Below are positions 36,601-45,735 of a stretch of 64,000 nucleotides of DNA, one piece after another. Made by a program: the position numbers and the translations under genes. The notes beneath the pieces were generated by a model that worked only from the letters and a program-made list of their open reading frames with translations, was not told the DNA's origin and made no database searches. The stretch's first letter is position 1. Every line of letters starts with the position of its first letter. The DNA is from Longimycelium tulufanense (GTDB taxonomy: Bacteria; Actinomycetota; Actinomycetes; Mycobacteriales; Pseudonocardiaceae), in the NCBI RefSeq assembly GCF_014645795.1, contig NZ_BMMK01000002.1, positions 30,982 to 94,981 on the forward strand, read 5' to 3'.

Positions 36601-38238
36601 GATCTCCTCGCGGATCGCGTCCAGCGGCGGGTTGGTGACCTGCGCGAAGTGCTGGGCGAAGTAGTCGTAGAGCAACCGCGGCCGCTGCGACAACGCGGCG
36701 ACGGGGGTGTCGGTACCCATGGAGCCCAACGGTTCCGCGCCCGTGGTGGCCATCGGGGTCAGCAGCACGCGCAGCTCCTCCTCGGTGTAACCGAAGGTGA
36801 GCTGCCGGCGCACCACCGAGTCGTGGCTCTGCACCACGTGCTCGCGGTTGGGCAGGTCGCTCAGGTGCAGCAGGCCGGCGTGCAGCCACTCGTCGTAGGG
36901 CAGCTGGGCGGCCAGCTCGGACTTGATCTCGCCGTCGTCGACCAGGCGACCGGCGGCGGTGTCCACCAGGAACATGCGGCCCGGCTGCAGCCGCCCCTTG
37001 GCCACCACGCGCTCCGGCGGCACGTCGAGCACGCCGGTCTCGCTGGCCAGCACCACGCGGTCGTCGTCGGTGCGCCACCAGCGCGCCGGGCGCAGGCCGT
37101 TGCGGTCCAGCACGGCGCCGACCACCGCACCGTCGGTGAAGGTGACGCAGGCCGGGCCGTCCCACGGCTCCATCAGGCTGGCGTGGAACCGGTAGAACGC
37201 GCGCTGCGCCGGGTCCATCTCGGCGTGGTTCTCCCACGCCTCGGGAATCATCATCAGCACGGCGTGCGGCAGGCTGCGGCCGCCCAGGTGCAGCAGCTCC
37301 AGGACCTCGTCGAAGGACGCCGAGTCCGAGCCCTCGGGGTGGCAGACCGGGAACAGCCGGGACAACTCGCCGGGGATGAGGTCGCTGGCCAGCAACGCCT
37401 CCCGGGCGCGCATCCGGTTCCGGTTGCCGCGGATCGTGTTGATCTCGCCGTTGTGTGCCACGTAGCGGAACGGGTGCGCCAGCGGCCAGGAGGGGAAGGT
37501 GTTGGTGGAGAACCGGCTGTGCACCAACGCGATCGCGCTGGCCAGCCGGTCGTCGGTGAGGTCGGGGAAGAACTCCGGGAGCTGCCCGGTGGTCAGCATT
37601 CCCTTGTAGACCAGGGTCCGTGCGGACAGCGACGGGAAGTAGACGCCACAGCCCGCGGTACGGCTCTCGTGCTCGGCACGCTTGCGCAGGCAGAAGGCGA
37701 GCCGCTCCAGCGCCAGGCCGACGGGGAGCTCCGCGGGCTCGTCGGCCTGCCCGGCCACGAACACCATGGCGAAGTGCGGCATACAGTGCCGGGCGGCGGG
37801 GCCGACCGCGGCCTCGTCCGGCCGGACCGGCACGTCCCGCCAGCCGAGCACCCGCAGCGACTCCTGCGCGGCGATCTTCTCCACCAGCTTCGTCGCGGCC
37901 GCGCGCTGGTCGGGGTCGGCCGGCAGGAAGGCGATGCCGGCCGCGTAACGGTGCTGCCCCTGCGCGTCCGGAGTAGGCAGCTGGATGCCCAGGCGCGCGG
38001 CCTCGGCCCGCAGCAGCTCGTCCGGCAGCTGCAGCAGGATGCCCGCGCCGTCACCGCTGGTCGGCTCGGCTCCCGCAGCGCCGCGGTGCTCGAGGTTGGC
38101 CAGGGCGGTGAGGGCGTCCACCACGATCCCGTGCGACCGGCGGCCGCGGATGTCCGCGACCATTGCGACCCCACACGCGTCCCGCTCGTCACGCGGGTCG
38201 TACAGGCCGGTCGGTCCGGGGAGGGCGGAGAAGATCAC
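33661..38238 (-). CDS. gltB: Glutamate synthase large subunit
   Basis: Large subunit of glutamate synthase, 1525 residues; makes two glutamates from glutamine and 2-oxoglutarate. The N-terminal glutaminase begins at Cys22 ([11 protein letters not shown]) after a short propeptide expected to be cut off. The central part and the FMN domain follow ([42 protein letters not shown]); the 3Fe-4S cysteines are in [15 protein letters not shown]; the C terminus is the GXGXG beta-helix ([26 protein letters not shown]). GTG 38238 has GGAGG seven bases upstream. It leads the gltB-gltD operon. I did not find a convincing GlnR box upstream. Confidence 0.98.
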   Translation of the reverse strand: MIFSALPGPTGLYDPRDERDACGVAMVADIRGRRSHGIVVDALTALANLEHRGAAGAEPTSGDGAGILLQLPDELLRAEAARLGIQLPTPDAQGQHRYAAGIAFLPADPDQRAAATKLVEKIAAQESLRVLGWRDVPVRPDEAAVGPAARHCMPHFAMVFVAGQADEPAELPVGLALERLAFCLRKRAEHESRTAGCGVYFPSLSARTLVYKGMLTTGQLPEFFPDLTDDRLASAIALVHSRFSTNTFPSWPLAHPFRYVAHNGEINTIRGNRNRMRAREALLASDLIPGELSRLFPVCHPEGSDSASFDEVLELLHLGGRSLPHAVLMMIPEAWENHAEMDPAQRAFYRFHASLMEPWDGPACVTFTDGAVVGAVLDRNGLRPARWWRTDDDRVVLASETGVLDVPPERVVAKGRLQPGRMFLVDTAAGRLVDDGEIKSELAAQLPYDEWLHAGLLHLSDLPNREHVVQSHDSVVRRQLTFGYTEEELRVLLTPMATTGAEPLGSMGTDTPVAALSQRPRLLYDYFAQHFAQVTNPPLDAIREEIVTSVTRVMGPEQNLLDPGPASCRHIELPYPVIDNDELAKLIHINDDGDLPGFACTVLSGLYDVDGGGLALANAIQRVRREASEAIAAGARILVLSDRDSDHTRAPIPSLLLVSAVHHHLVRTKDRLKAALVVESGDAREVHHIALLLGYGAAAVNPYLAFESIEDLVGQGLVTGVEARQATRNYVHALVKGVLKVMSKMGISTVGAYTAAQVFEAVGLSQDLVDEYFSGTSSKLGGVGLDVLAAEAAARHRKAYPDNPTDRVHRRLEVGGEYAYRREGELHLFNPETVFLLQHATKTRQSEVYRRYTEECDKLNRQGGTLRGLFRLRDGHRPPVPIEEVEPASAIVKRFNTGAMSYGAISQEAHETLAIAMNRLGGLSNSGEGGEDPERLYDPERRSAVKQVASGRFGVTSEYLVNASDIQIKMAQGAKPGEGGQLPGYKVYPWIARTRHSTPGVTLISPPPHHDIYSIEDLAQLIHDLKNANDQARVHVKLVSEVGVGTVAAGVAKAHADVVLISGHDGGTGASPLTSLKHAGTPWEIGLAETQQTLLLNGLRDRITVQVDGALKTGRDVVIAALLGAEEYGFATAPLIVAGCVMMRVCHLDTCPVGVATQNPELRKRYTGKPEFVENFFYFVAEEVREHLAALGFRSLDEAIGHAEALDVDEAIEHWKTRGLDLRPVFEVPQTPYRTAPRRVREQDHGLERALDRTLIQLAEAALEDAHPVRLELPVRNVNRTVGTLLGAEVTRRFGGAGLPDDTIHVTLTGSAGQSLGAFLPHGITLDLIGDANDYVAKGLSGGRVIVRPHQDAPFAAEQQVIAGNVIGYGATGGEIFLRGKVGERFCVRNSGAVAVAEGAGDHAFEYMTGGRAVVLGSTGRNVAAGMSGGIAYVLDLDPVRVNGEMVDLQRPDVEDLRWLREIVERHHRFTGSAVAASLLGDWNRRSASFAKVMPRDYQRVLEAVRIARAEGRDEDEAIMEASRG

Positions 38239-38539
38239 GGGCAGACCTCCTTCGTCGTCCTCGGGCTCCACCTACCGGAAAAGGCGGTGGAGCATTCGGG
38301 GGTTGAGGGACGGGACGACGGTGGCCCGTAGAGAAAGGCCCGCGAGGTCATCGCGGGCGTCGTTGCGGCGACTTTAACAGCCGCGAAACCTCAAATCACC
38401 CCCTGGCGAGTGATCCTCGCCATCGGAAGGTAACGATTTGAGTGATCTGGGCGACATAGCACCCGGCGAGCGGCGACCGTGCCGCGGGCCGGCCACGTTG
38501 ACGCCGTACTGACGCATCCTACGTGCTGGTAACGTTCCC

Positions 38540-38680
38540 GTCCTGGTGAGCGGCCGGGGGACCGAACCGGCCGTGACCCACAGGCCTCCGTGCAGCGAAG
38601 TCCGGTGCGATTCCGGCGCTGTGCCGCAACTGTGGTGGCCCGCTCCGGGGCCCGAGCCAGGTCGCCTGCGCGGGTGCCGA
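38540..38680 (+). promoter_or_regulatory. Cobalamin riboswitch
   Basis: The conserved core is present at 38601-38633: TCCGGTGCGATTCCGG, then GCTG and CCGCAACTGT, preceded by GCGAAG and followed by GAGCCAGGTCGCCTGC (38654-38669), the usual 3' box. A 6-bp hairpin (38552-38557 with 38567-38572) precedes it. The arrangement is the short actinobacterial (class II) form. It controls the importer beginning at 38785, presumably shutting it off when B12 is plentiful. The remaining gap back to gltB (38239-38539) shows A/T-rich promoter-like DNA but no gene. Confidence 0.92.
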
Positions 38681-38784
38681 CGCCGACCGCTCCCGACGCA
38701 GGGGTGTGGTGTCTCGAGGAGGCCGCCGAGCGCGCCGAGCCGGGCCCCGCGCCCGGCGCCGGCCGACCCACATTCGAGGCACCG

Positions 38785-39735
38785 ATGTCCGGGCACACCA
38801 CCCGCGGGCGGCTCCTGGCCGCCCTGGTCACCCTGCTCACCCTGGTCGGGCTGACCGCCTGCGCCAACCGGGAGCAGCCCGCCGGCCAGACCGCCACCAC
38901 CCCCACTCCGATCGGTGCCGACCGGTTCCCGGTCGAGGTGGCCGTGGCCGGTGGGAAGCCGGTCACGCTGGAGCGGCGCCCGGAGCGCGTCGTCTCGCTC
39001 AGCCCCACCGCCACCGAGATGTTGTTCGCGGTCGGGGCGGGCAAGCAGGTGGTGGCCGTCGACAGCCTCTCCAACCACCCGGCCGAGGCGCCGCGGACCG
39101 ACCTGTCGGCCTACACGCCCAACGTGGAGGCCGTCGTCGGGCACCGGCCGGACCTCGTGGTCGCCGCCGAGGATCGCAACGACCTGGTGGCCGGCCTGAC
39201 CCGGGTCGAGGTGCCGGTGTTGCTGCTGCCGGCGGCCACGGCGCTGGAGGGCACCTACGAGCAGATTGAGGCGCTGGGCAAGGCCACCGGGCACCGTACC
39301 GAGGCCACCGACCTCACCCGGCGGATGCGCTCCGACATCGACAAGATCGTCCGCGACACCCCCAGGCCCGGCCGGGAGCTCAGCTACTACCACGAGCTGG
39401 ACCCGCAGCTGTACTCGGCGACCTCCAAGACGTTCATCGGGCAGGTCTACGGGCTGTTCGGGCTGCGCAACATCGCCGACTCGGCCGACCCGACCGGCAG
39501 CGGCTATCCCAAGCTGTCGGCCGAGCACGTGGTCAACGCCAACCCGGACCTCATCTTCCTGGCCGACGACGAGAGCCGGGAGACGCTGGCGAGCCGGCCG
39601 GGGTGGCAGTCGATCAACGCGGTCAAGCAGAACGCCGTGGTGACACTGGAGGCCGACACCTCCTCCCGGTGGGGGCCGCGCATCATCGACCTGGTCCGGC
39701 AGGTCTCCGACGCGGTCTCCAAGGCCGCCGGGTAA
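38785..39735 (+). CDS. btuF: ABC transporter substrate-binding lipoprotein, cobalamin type
   Basis: A 316-residue periplasmic-binding-type lipoprotein capturing B12 or a corrinoid at the cell surface. A signal peptide ends in lipobox LTAC (Cys about residue 29). The BtuF/FecB fold shows RVVSLSPTATEMLFAVGAG at its start, VEAVVGHRPDLVVA between lobes, and VVNANPDLIFLADD in the C lobe. ATG 38785 has GAGG five bases upstream. The riboswitch in its leader is the reason to prefer cobalamin over ferric siderophore as substrate. Confidence 0.92.
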   Translation: MSGHTTRGRLLAALVTLLTLVGLTACANREQPAGQTATTPTPIGADRFPVEVAVAGGKPVTLERRPERVVSLSPTATEMLFAVGAGKQVVAVDSLSNHPAEAPRTDLSAYTPNVEAVVGHRPDLVVAAEDRNDLVAGLTRVEVPVLLLPAATALEGTYEQIEALGKATGHRTEATDLTRRMRSDIDKIVRDTPRPGRELSYYHELDPQLYSATSKTFIGQVYGLFGLRNIADSADPTGSGYPKLSAEHVVNANPDLIFLADDESRETLASRPGWQSINAVKQNAVVTLEADTSSRWGPRIIDLVRQVSDAVSKAAG

Positions 39736-39780
39736 ACGGACGACCCGGTCCGCGCGGGGCCGAGCCGTCCGGCACTGTGC

Positions 39781-40917
39781 ATGGCGATGACAGCACATCC
39801 CGAGCCGCAGTCGAACCTGCGGACGCACTCGCACCCAGACCCGGCTCCGGCCTCCGTACCGGGTCCGGATGCCGACCCTGCGGCGCCGCTCCCCGCCGCG
39901 ACCCGGCTCACCGCGGTGCACCTGCTGGTGGCGATCGCCCTGCTGACCGGCGTGGTGACCGGTGCGGTGTTGTTCGGTGCGATCGACCTGGGCGCGTTCC
40001 GGGTGCTGGCCGAGGTCTTCGCGCAGCTCACCGGGGGCACCTCGCCGCTGTCCGAGCGGGAGGCGGCGATCCTGTGGCAGCTGCGGGTACCCCGGGTGGT
40101 GCTCGCCTGCCTGGTCGGGGCGGCACTGGCCGGCTCCGGCGCGGCCTTCCAGGGCGTCTTCCGCAACCCCATGGCCGATCCCTACTTGCTCGGGGCGGCG
40201 TCCGGGGCCGGCCTGGGCGCCACCCTGGTCATGGTGATCGCGCCGCAGACCAGGGACTGGCTGATCGGGCCGCTGCCGGTGGCCGCGTTCGTCGGGGCGC
40301 TCGGTGGCGTGGCACTGAGCTGGCTGATCGGCCGGTCGGCCGGCAACGGGACGGTCACCCTCGTGCTGGCCGGCGTGGCGGTCACCTCGTTCCTCACCGC
40401 GGTGTCCATGTTCGTGCAGCAGACCCACGTCGACTCGCTGCGCGAGGTGTACGCGTGGCTGTTCGGCGGGGTCGCCACCTCGGGCTGGCGCGAGGTGCTG
40501 GTGGTGCTGCCCTACGTCGTGCTGGCTTCGGCGGTGCTGTGGGGCTGCGGGCGGCTGCTGGACGTGTTGGGGCTCGGTGACGAGGAGGCGCGGGCGTTGG
40601 GTCTGCGGCCCGGCCGGGTGCGCGCCGCGGTGCTGCTGGCGGCCTCGTTGGCGACCGCCGCGGCGGTCGCCATGACCGGGCTCATCGGCTTCGTCGGCTT
40701 CGTCGTGCCGCACATCGTGCGGCGGACCGTCGCGGGGAGCTACCGGGTCGTGCTGCCGCTGTCGTTGTTCGTGGGGGCGGTGTTCCTCGTGCTGGCCGAC
40801 ATCGTGGCGCGCACGGTGCTGGCACCGGGTGAGCTGCCGGTCGGCGTGGTGACGGCGTTCACCGGTGCCCCGTTCTTCGCGCTGGTGTTGCGCGGCTCGA
40901 AGGGGCGGCAACGGTGA
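39781..40917 (+). CDS. btuC: FecCD-type ABC permease, cobalamin importer
   Basis: A 378-residue permease with about ten helices after a 45-residue Pro-rich cytoplasmic lead. Family signatures: WQLRVPRVVLACLVGAALAGSG, FQGVFRNPMADPYLLG, and FVVPHIVRR near the C terminus. The start is ATG 39781 or the second ATG at 39787; neither has a clear Shine-Dalgarno sequence. It follows the binding-protein gene by 45 bases and overlaps the ATPase gene by four. Confidence 0.94.
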   Translation: MAMTAHPEPQSNLRTHSHPDPAPASVPGPDADPAAPLPAATRLTAVHLLVAIALLTGVVTGAVLFGAIDLGAFRVLAEVFAQLTGGTSPLSEREAAILWQLRVPRVVLACLVGAALAGSGAAFQGVFRNPMADPYLLGAASGAGLGATLVMVIAPQTRDWLIGPLPVAAFVGALGGVALSWLIGRSAGNGTVTLVLAGVAVTSFLTAVSMFVQQTHVDSLREVYAWLFGGVATSGWREVLVVLPYVVLASAVLWGCGRLLDVLGLGDEEARALGLRPGRVRAAVLLAASLATAAAVAMTGLIGFVGFVVPHIVRRTVAGSYRVVLPLSLFVGAVFLVLADIVARTVLAPGELPVGVVTAFTGAPFFALVLRGSKGRQR

Positions 40918-41759
40918 GCACCCTGGAGTTGCGCGAGGTCAGCGCCGGCTACCGGGATCGGACGGTGGTGTCGGGGGTGACCGTCACTGCCGGGCGGGGC
41001 TCGTGGCTGGCGATCATCGGCCCGAACGGGGCGGGCAAGTCCACCCTGCTCAAGGCGGTGGCCGGGCTGGTCCAGTGCACCGGCGAGGTGGTGCTGGACG
41101 GCAGGCCGGCCGCCGGCCTCGGGCACCGGGAACGGGCCAGGGCGGTCGGCTACGCCCCGCAGAGCCCGGAACTGCCCGAGGGGCTCACCGTGACCGACTA
41201 CGTCCTGCTCGGCCGTACGCCACATCTGGGCCCGCTGGCCAGGGAGAGCGGGCGGGACCTGCGGATTGTCCGGGACGCGTTGGCTCGGCTGGACCTGGAC
41301 GGTCTGGCGGGCCGCTCCCTGCGCACCCTGTCCGGTGGTGAGCGGCAGCGCGCCGTGCTGGCGCGGGTGCTGGCCCAGCAGGCGGGCCTGCTGCTGCTGG
41401 ACGAGCCGACGACCGGGCTGGACATCGGGCATGCGCAGGCCCTGCTGGACCTGGTGGACCGGTTGCGGCGGGACGAGGGCGTCACGGTGGTCAGCACGCT
41501 GCACGACCTGACGCTGGCCGCCCAGTACGCCGACCAGGTAGTGCTGGTCGACCAGGGCCGGGTTGTGGCCGCCGGAGTGCCCGGCCGGGTGCTCACCCCG
41601 GAGTTGTTGGCCACCCACTACGACGCCCGGGTGAGCGTGTTGACCGCGCCCGACGGTAGCCCCGTCGTCGCCCCGGTCCGTCGCGAAGTCGTCGCGGAAG
41701 CCGACCCGGTCTCGGAGGCGACCGCGGCCTTGCGTCCGGACAGCACGGTCGATCAGTGA
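40914..41759 (+). CDS. btuD: ABC transporter ATP-binding protein, cobalamin importer
   Basis: A 281-residue ATPase that powers the importer. Walker A is GPNGAGKST, the signature LSGGERQR, Walker B LLLLDEPTTGLD, and the H-loop His is in STLHDLTLAAQYAD. GTG 40914 overlaps the permease stop (GTGA). The C-terminal 40 residues beyond the ATPase core are an unusual Val/Arg-rich extension. Last gene of the riboswitch-controlled operon. Confidence 0.95.
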   Translation: MSTLELREVSAGYRDRTVVSGVTVTAGRGSWLAIIGPNGAGKSTLLKAVAGLVQCTGEVVLDGRPAAGLGHRERARAVGYAPQSPELPEGLTVTDYVLLGRTPHLGPLARESGRDLRIVRDALARLDLDGLAGRSLRTLSGGERQRAVLARVLAQQAGLLLLDEPTTGLDIGHAQALLDLVDRLRRDEGVTVVSTLHDLTLAAQYADQVVLVDQGRVVAAGVPGRVLTPELLATHYDARVSVLTAPDGSPVVAPVRREVVAEADPVSEATAALRPDSTVDQ

Positions 41760-41983
41760 GACGGTCCCCCGCCGTTGCGGGCGCGGCTCCCTGCCCCATG
41801 GGCGTGGCCGGCCAATCACCCGGGCGATCTACTTACTGATTCCGGTTCGGCGGTCCACTGGGGCGGAGGATCCGCAAGCTCTGTCCGGGAGAAGTCCGGC
41901 TTCGACCGGACGTCCGAGCATTTCCCCGTGGCACAAGGAGTGCCGTCGTCAAGGAAGTCCGGAGTGGGTGCGAGCGACTTTCT

Positions 41984-42808
41984 TCATCCGATGGTCCAAT
42001 AGGCCGCGGGCTGGCCCGTCGGGTCGGCGAACTGGATCTTGGCCCCGGCCACCCGCGCGGGATCGACGTCGAAGACGAGCGTGCCGGACACGTGCTGGCC
42101 CGTGTTGAGCCGGGTGACCGTCAGCCGCTTGCCCGCCTGGCCCGAGTAGAACGTGGCCTGGGCGACTTCCCCGTCCGCATAGACGACCTTGAACTTCAGC
42201 GGGTGCACGTCGACGGTCTCGGCCACCCGGATCGCCTTGACCTCGACATCAGCGGCCAGGAACTCGCCCCGCTTCGGCTGGACGTATCCGTTCTCGGCCG
42301 GGACGTCCCGGCGTACCCCGGTCACCGTCACGGTGATCTCGTCGGTGCCGAAACCCACGGGCTCGAGCGGAGTTCCCACCGGGGCCGTCGCCGGTTCGCG
42401 CTTCCTGTCCAACTCCTCCAGATCCAGCGTGACGCTGGGCAGTGGGTCACTGTCCGGTGCTCGCTCGAACCGGTCCGGACGCGCGGCGAGGTGGTCGCCC
42501 GTCTTCACCAGGAGCACCACGGCCAGGCTGCCCGCGACGACGGCCAGTGCCGAGGTGGCGATGCCGGCGGCGGCCGTTCCGCCGTTGGTCGCCCTGCGCC
42601 GGGAAACCCGTTTGCGGGCAAGGATTCCGAGCACGAGGCCGACAACGCCGCACACGGCACCGAGCGCACCGAGGAGCAGGGTCAGTCCGCAGGCGATACC
42701 GACCAGACCGAGCACCAGGGATGCGGTGCCCAGCCCGTTCCGCCAGGGCCCGGGTCTCGGTGCGGGCTCCTCCTCCACCATCGGAGCCGGCGGCGCAGGC
42801 GTGGTCAT
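41984..42808 (-). CDS. Membrane protein with DUF4190-like helices and DUF4352-like domain
   Basis: A 274-residue protein. After a Pro-rich cytoplasmic N terminus come helices typical of DUF4190 (NGLGTASLVLGLVGIACG and GLVLGILARKR), a third helix, and an extracytoplasmic domain resembling DUF4352 (a Telokin-like beta-sandwich: EFLAADVEVKAIR, ADGEVAQATFYS, GTLVFDVDPARV). Function unknown. ATG 42808 has GGGGAGGA three to four bases upstream. Likely exposed at the cell surface; not obviously linked to its neighbours. Confidence 0.85.
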   Translation of the reverse strand: MTTPAPPAPMVEEEPAPRPGPWRNGLGTASLVLGLVGIACGLTLLLGALGAVCGVVGLVLGILARKRVSRRRATNGGTAAAGIATSALAVVAGSLAVVLLVKTGDHLAARPDRFERAPDSDPLPSVTLDLEELDRKREPATAPVGTPLEPVGFGTDEITVTVTGVRRDVPAENGYVQPKRGEFLAADVEVKAIRVAETVDVHPLKFKVVYADGEVAQATFYSGQAGKRLTVTRLNTGQHVSGTLVFDVDPARVAGAKIQFADPTGQPAAYWTIG

Positions 42809-42990
42809 GGGTTCCTCCCCGCAGAACACGAAGGTCAGCTTTCACCCCACGACACGAGCGGGGGGAACGGAACACGAGGCTATGAATGCAAAGTGTTTCG
42901 TGTCAAACCAGATAAACCTGCCTCACCTGGGAAGATGCGTGCGCGAGGTCACGAAATCGCATCACCGTGTCGCCGGCGCGACGCACGCTG

Positions 42991-44346
42991 CTAGGCGGGC
43001 ACCGTTTCCGGCCGCTTCTCCCGCTCTGCCCTCATCAGTGCATCGACGTCCACCAGTGCGGGGTTGTCGAGAACAGCGCGTAGCCGTGTGGTGTCCAGTT
43101 CGCCTTGCCAGCGTGCGACCACCAGGGTGGCGATCCCGTTGCCCACCAGGTTCGTCAACGCACGCGCCTCGGACATGAACCGGTCGATGCCCACGATCAG
43201 GGCGATACCCACCGCCGGGATGGTGTCGCCGAACGCCTGCAACGACGCGGCGAGGGTCACCAGGCCCGCGCCGGTAACACCGGCGGCCCCCTTGCTGGAC
43301 AACAACATTACCAGCAGCAACCCGAGCTGCGTCCAGATGCTCAGGTGCGTTCCGGTTGCCTGCGCGATGAAGATCGCGCCCATGGTGAGATAAATGCAGG
43401 TGCCGTCGAGATTGAACGAGTACCCGGTGGGAATCGTCAGTCCCACGACTGATTTCCGCGCACCCGCCGCCTCCAGCTTCACCAACATCCTGGGCAGCAC
43501 GGACTCACTGGAGGAGGTACCGAGCACGATCAGCAGCTCATCCCTGATGAAGCGGACGAACCTGAGCACGCTGAACCCCGCCAGGCGGCTCACCACGCCC
43601 AGCACCACGACGACGAACACCACGCACGTCAGGTAGAAGGCACCCATCAGGTACGCCAGCGAGCCCAGCACCTCGCCGCCGTACTTGCCGATAGTGAAGG
43701 CCATGCCGCCGAACGCACCGATCGGCGCCGCGTACATCACGACCTTGATGACGCCGAACATCACCCCGGCCACGGTGTCCAACGCGCCGACCACTCGACG
43801 GCCCCGTTCCCCGAGCCCGGACACCGCGATCGCAACGAGGATCGCCACCACCAGTACCTGGATCAGCTGGCCATCGGTGAAGGCCCCGACGAACGACTTC
43901 GGTACCAGGCCGAGGAGGAAGCCGGTGACGCCCTCGCTCTCGTGCGCCTTCTCGATCGCGCCGGCAGCGACCTTCGCGTCCGGCGTGATGCCCAGACCCT
44001 CGCCGGGCCGGAGCACGTTCACCACGACGAGGCCGATCGCCAACGCCGTGAGGGTCGTGAGGGTGAAGTAGCCAATGGTGCGCAGGGCGAGCCCGCCCGC
44101 CTTGGCAAGGTTGCCCAACCCCGCGATGCCCACCACTACCGTGCAGAAGATGGTGGGCGCGATGACCATTTTGACCAGTTTGACGAACAGGTCGGCCAAC
44201 CACTTCATCTCGGCCGCCTGTTCGGGGAACACGATCCCCACCAGCACGCCCAGCACGATCGACACCAGCACCCAGAAGTACAGATGCTGGAAGAACCGTT
44301 TCCGCTGCCCGCTGCTTCCGGTGCCGTTGCCGGTCGTGCTGGTCAC
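42991..44346 (-). CDS. Dicarboxylate/amino acid:cation symporter
   Basis: A 451-residue transporter of the DAACS (DctA/GltP) family for C4-dicarboxylates or glutamate/aspartate, driven by H+ or Na+. The re-entrant serine-rich loop is TSSSESVLPRML, and the helix-7 motif GYSFNLDGTCIY is clear, as is the helix-8 GNGIATLVVARW segment near the transport site. GTG 44346 has GGGGGAG five bases upstream; GTG 44352 overlaps that site. Single gene. DctA and glutamate carriers cannot be separated by eye. Confidence 0.93.
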   Translation of the reverse strand: MTSTTGNGTGSSGQRKRFFQHLYFWVLVSIVLGVLVGIVFPEQAAEMKWLADLFVKLVKMVIAPTIFCTVVVGIAGLGNLAKAGGLALRTIGYFTLTTLTALAIGLVVVNVLRPGEGLGITPDAKVAAGAIEKAHESEGVTGFLLGLVPKSFVGAFTDGQLIQVLVVAILVAIAVSGLGERGRRVVGALDTVAGVMFGVIKVVMYAAPIGAFGGMAFTIGKYGGEVLGSLAYLMGAFYLTCVVFVVVVLGVVSRLAGFSVLRFVRFIRDELLIVLGTSSSESVLPRMLVKLEAAGARKSVVGLTIPTGYSFNLDGTCIYLTMGAIFIAQATGTHLSIWTQLGLLLVMLLSSKGAAGVTGAGLVTLAASLQAFGDTIPAVGIALIVGIDRFMSEARALTNLVGNGIATLVVARWQGELDTTRLRAVLDNPALVDVDALMRAEREKRPETVPA

Positions 44347-44527
44347 CGCCACTCCCCCAGTCGTCCGAACCAGAGTTACTGCGCGGTGATCTTCGTTATC
44401 GGGCCCTCGCAGAGCAAGCTAGGCAAGAGAAAACAGGACATCGGGCCACATTCGGGACACCGGAACACCTGCCAGCGGTGCGTTGTCCGGTATCACCCGG
44501 GCTCTTTTCTCGAATTGCGGGGCACGT

Positions 44528-44992
44528 TCAGTGGCTGGACGAGACGTCGCACGTCGGCGCACCCGGGTCGCACAGGGGCGGTTTCGGCTTGGGCTCCTTG
44601 GTGGGCTGCGGCGTGGACTTCGTCGGCCACGCGGAGGGGCTCGGCGAGTCGGAGACGCCGGAGGTCGTCGGTTCCGGGTGCCGGGTGGTCGCCTCGTCAT
44701 CGCCGGAACCGGCGTCGGGCTCCCCCGGTGCCCTGTCGTCGCTGGTGTCCGCCGGTGCGGGCTGGTCGTAGTGGTTCTTTCCGGCCGGAGCGACGGGCTC
44801 GGTGGTGGTGCTCTCCGCGGCCGGCGGAAGGTTGTCACCGGCCGGTACCGGCTGGTCACCGGGCTCGGTGAACCACACCACGCCCACCCCCATCCCGACG
44901 AACAGGGCGGCGACGAGGCCGGCGGCCTTGGCCGGGAGCACCCACCGCGGCGGGTCGGACACCGGAGGGCCGATTTCCTGGGTCTCGCTCAT
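44528..44992 (-). CDS. Single-pass membrane protein with Pro/Thr-rich extracellular tail
   Basis: A 154-residue protein of unknown function. About 20 cytoplasmic residues (MSETQEIGPP), one membrane helix (about 24-43, AGLVAALFVGMGVGVVWF), then a low-complexity tail rich in Pro, Thr, Glu and Asp that ends with a small two-cysteine motif (CDPGAPTC). The tail could cross the cell wall. ATG 44992 has GGAGGA three to four bases upstream, so the frame's earlier start at 45061 is not needed. Confidence 0.75.
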   Translation of the reverse strand: MSETQEIGPPVSDPPRWVLPAKAAGLVAALFVGMGVGVVWFTEPGDQPVPAGDNLPPAAESTTTEPVAPAGKNHYDQPAPADTSDDRAPGEPDAGSGDDEATTRHPEPTTSGVSDSPSPSAWPTKSTPQPTKEPKPKPPLCDPGAPTCDVSSSH

Positions 44993-45151
44993 GGGCTCCT
45001 CCGTTCGGGCGGCAACCGTTCTTGCCCGTTCCATCGGTCCCATGGGGTACCCGTTGCGCATGCCCCTGCCAACCTCACCCGAATGCCGGATGCATCGGCC
45101 CGGTGCGGCGCAACGCCTCCTGCCGCCGGTCGCGGTCCGTCACGGGGCGGC

Positions 45152-45439
45152 TCACAGTCGCTGCAGGTGGTCCTGGGCCCACACCGTGACGACGCCACCG
45201 GTGTCCAGGCGCACCCGGCACTGGACATCGGCACGCAGCTCGGGGTACTCGGCGCGGCGCAACGTCCACTCGTCCGCGGAGCCGACCCGGACCGGTGCCT
45301 CCTCACCGAGGGGCGGGATCCCGAAGACCACCACCCGCTCCGCGGCCTGCACGGTGCCCTCCAGGCCCGCCGGCAGCCAGCAGTCCTCGGTCAGCGGCAG
45401 GTCCTTGGCGAGACGGCACCGATCTCCCTCGGTCAACAC
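45152..45439 (-). CDS. Hypothetical 95-residue protein
   Basis: A small soluble-looking beta-rich protein (LEGTVQAAERVVVFGIPPL, CRVRLDTGGVVTVWAQDHL), which suggests an SH3- or KOW-like barrel of the kind seen in actinomycete proteins of unknown role. No catalytic motif. GTG 45439 has only a weak GGGA sequence ten bases upstream. Coding bias and the compact fold pattern support it; function unknown. Confidence 0.65.
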   Translation of the reverse strand: MLTEGDRCRLAKDLPLTEDCWLPAGLEGTVQAAERVVVFGIPPLGEEAPVRVGSADEWTLRRAEYPELRADVQCRVRLDTGGVVTVWAQDHLQRL

Positions 45440-45678
45440 GGCCCGGGTTTCCCTTTCCCCACGGGGCCGACGGTCCCGCCGACCCGACGACCAGATTCAC
45501 CATTGCGGACGCTTGGATCGGCGGCTCGTTGCCCGACCTTGAGCGTTGCCACCCGAACAGCGGCACTCCGGCACCGCCAGCAGGGTGACCGATGTCACCT
45601 GCCTGGCCGGAAGGTGGGAGTGTCGCACCGTTTCCTGTCCGTGCAGCCAAAGTCCACAGTGGTCATCCGGTCGTGAAG

Positions 45679-45718
45679 ACCCATTGGCCGCCGTCCGCGA
45701 GGACGGCGGCCAATGGGT
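45679..45718 (-). terminator. Strong hairpin terminator after lgt
   Basis: A perfect 18-bp inverted repeat pairs 45679-45696 with 45701-45718 (arm starts ACCCATTGGCCGCCGTCC) around a 4-base loop, 17 bases beyond the lgt stop. Short A/T flanks but no long T run. Confidence 0.85.
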
Positions 45719-45735
45719 TCGCTCGGTGGGGGCGG

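Noticed and set aside
34324-38331. A 1335-codon rightward open frame opposite gltB
   Set aside because: Antisense artefact of the gltB coding sequence; no ribosome-binding site or domain.
38239-38460. GlnR-type box upstream of gltB
   Set aside because: GAAAC and GTAAC-like pieces occur, but not in the expected spacing and order.
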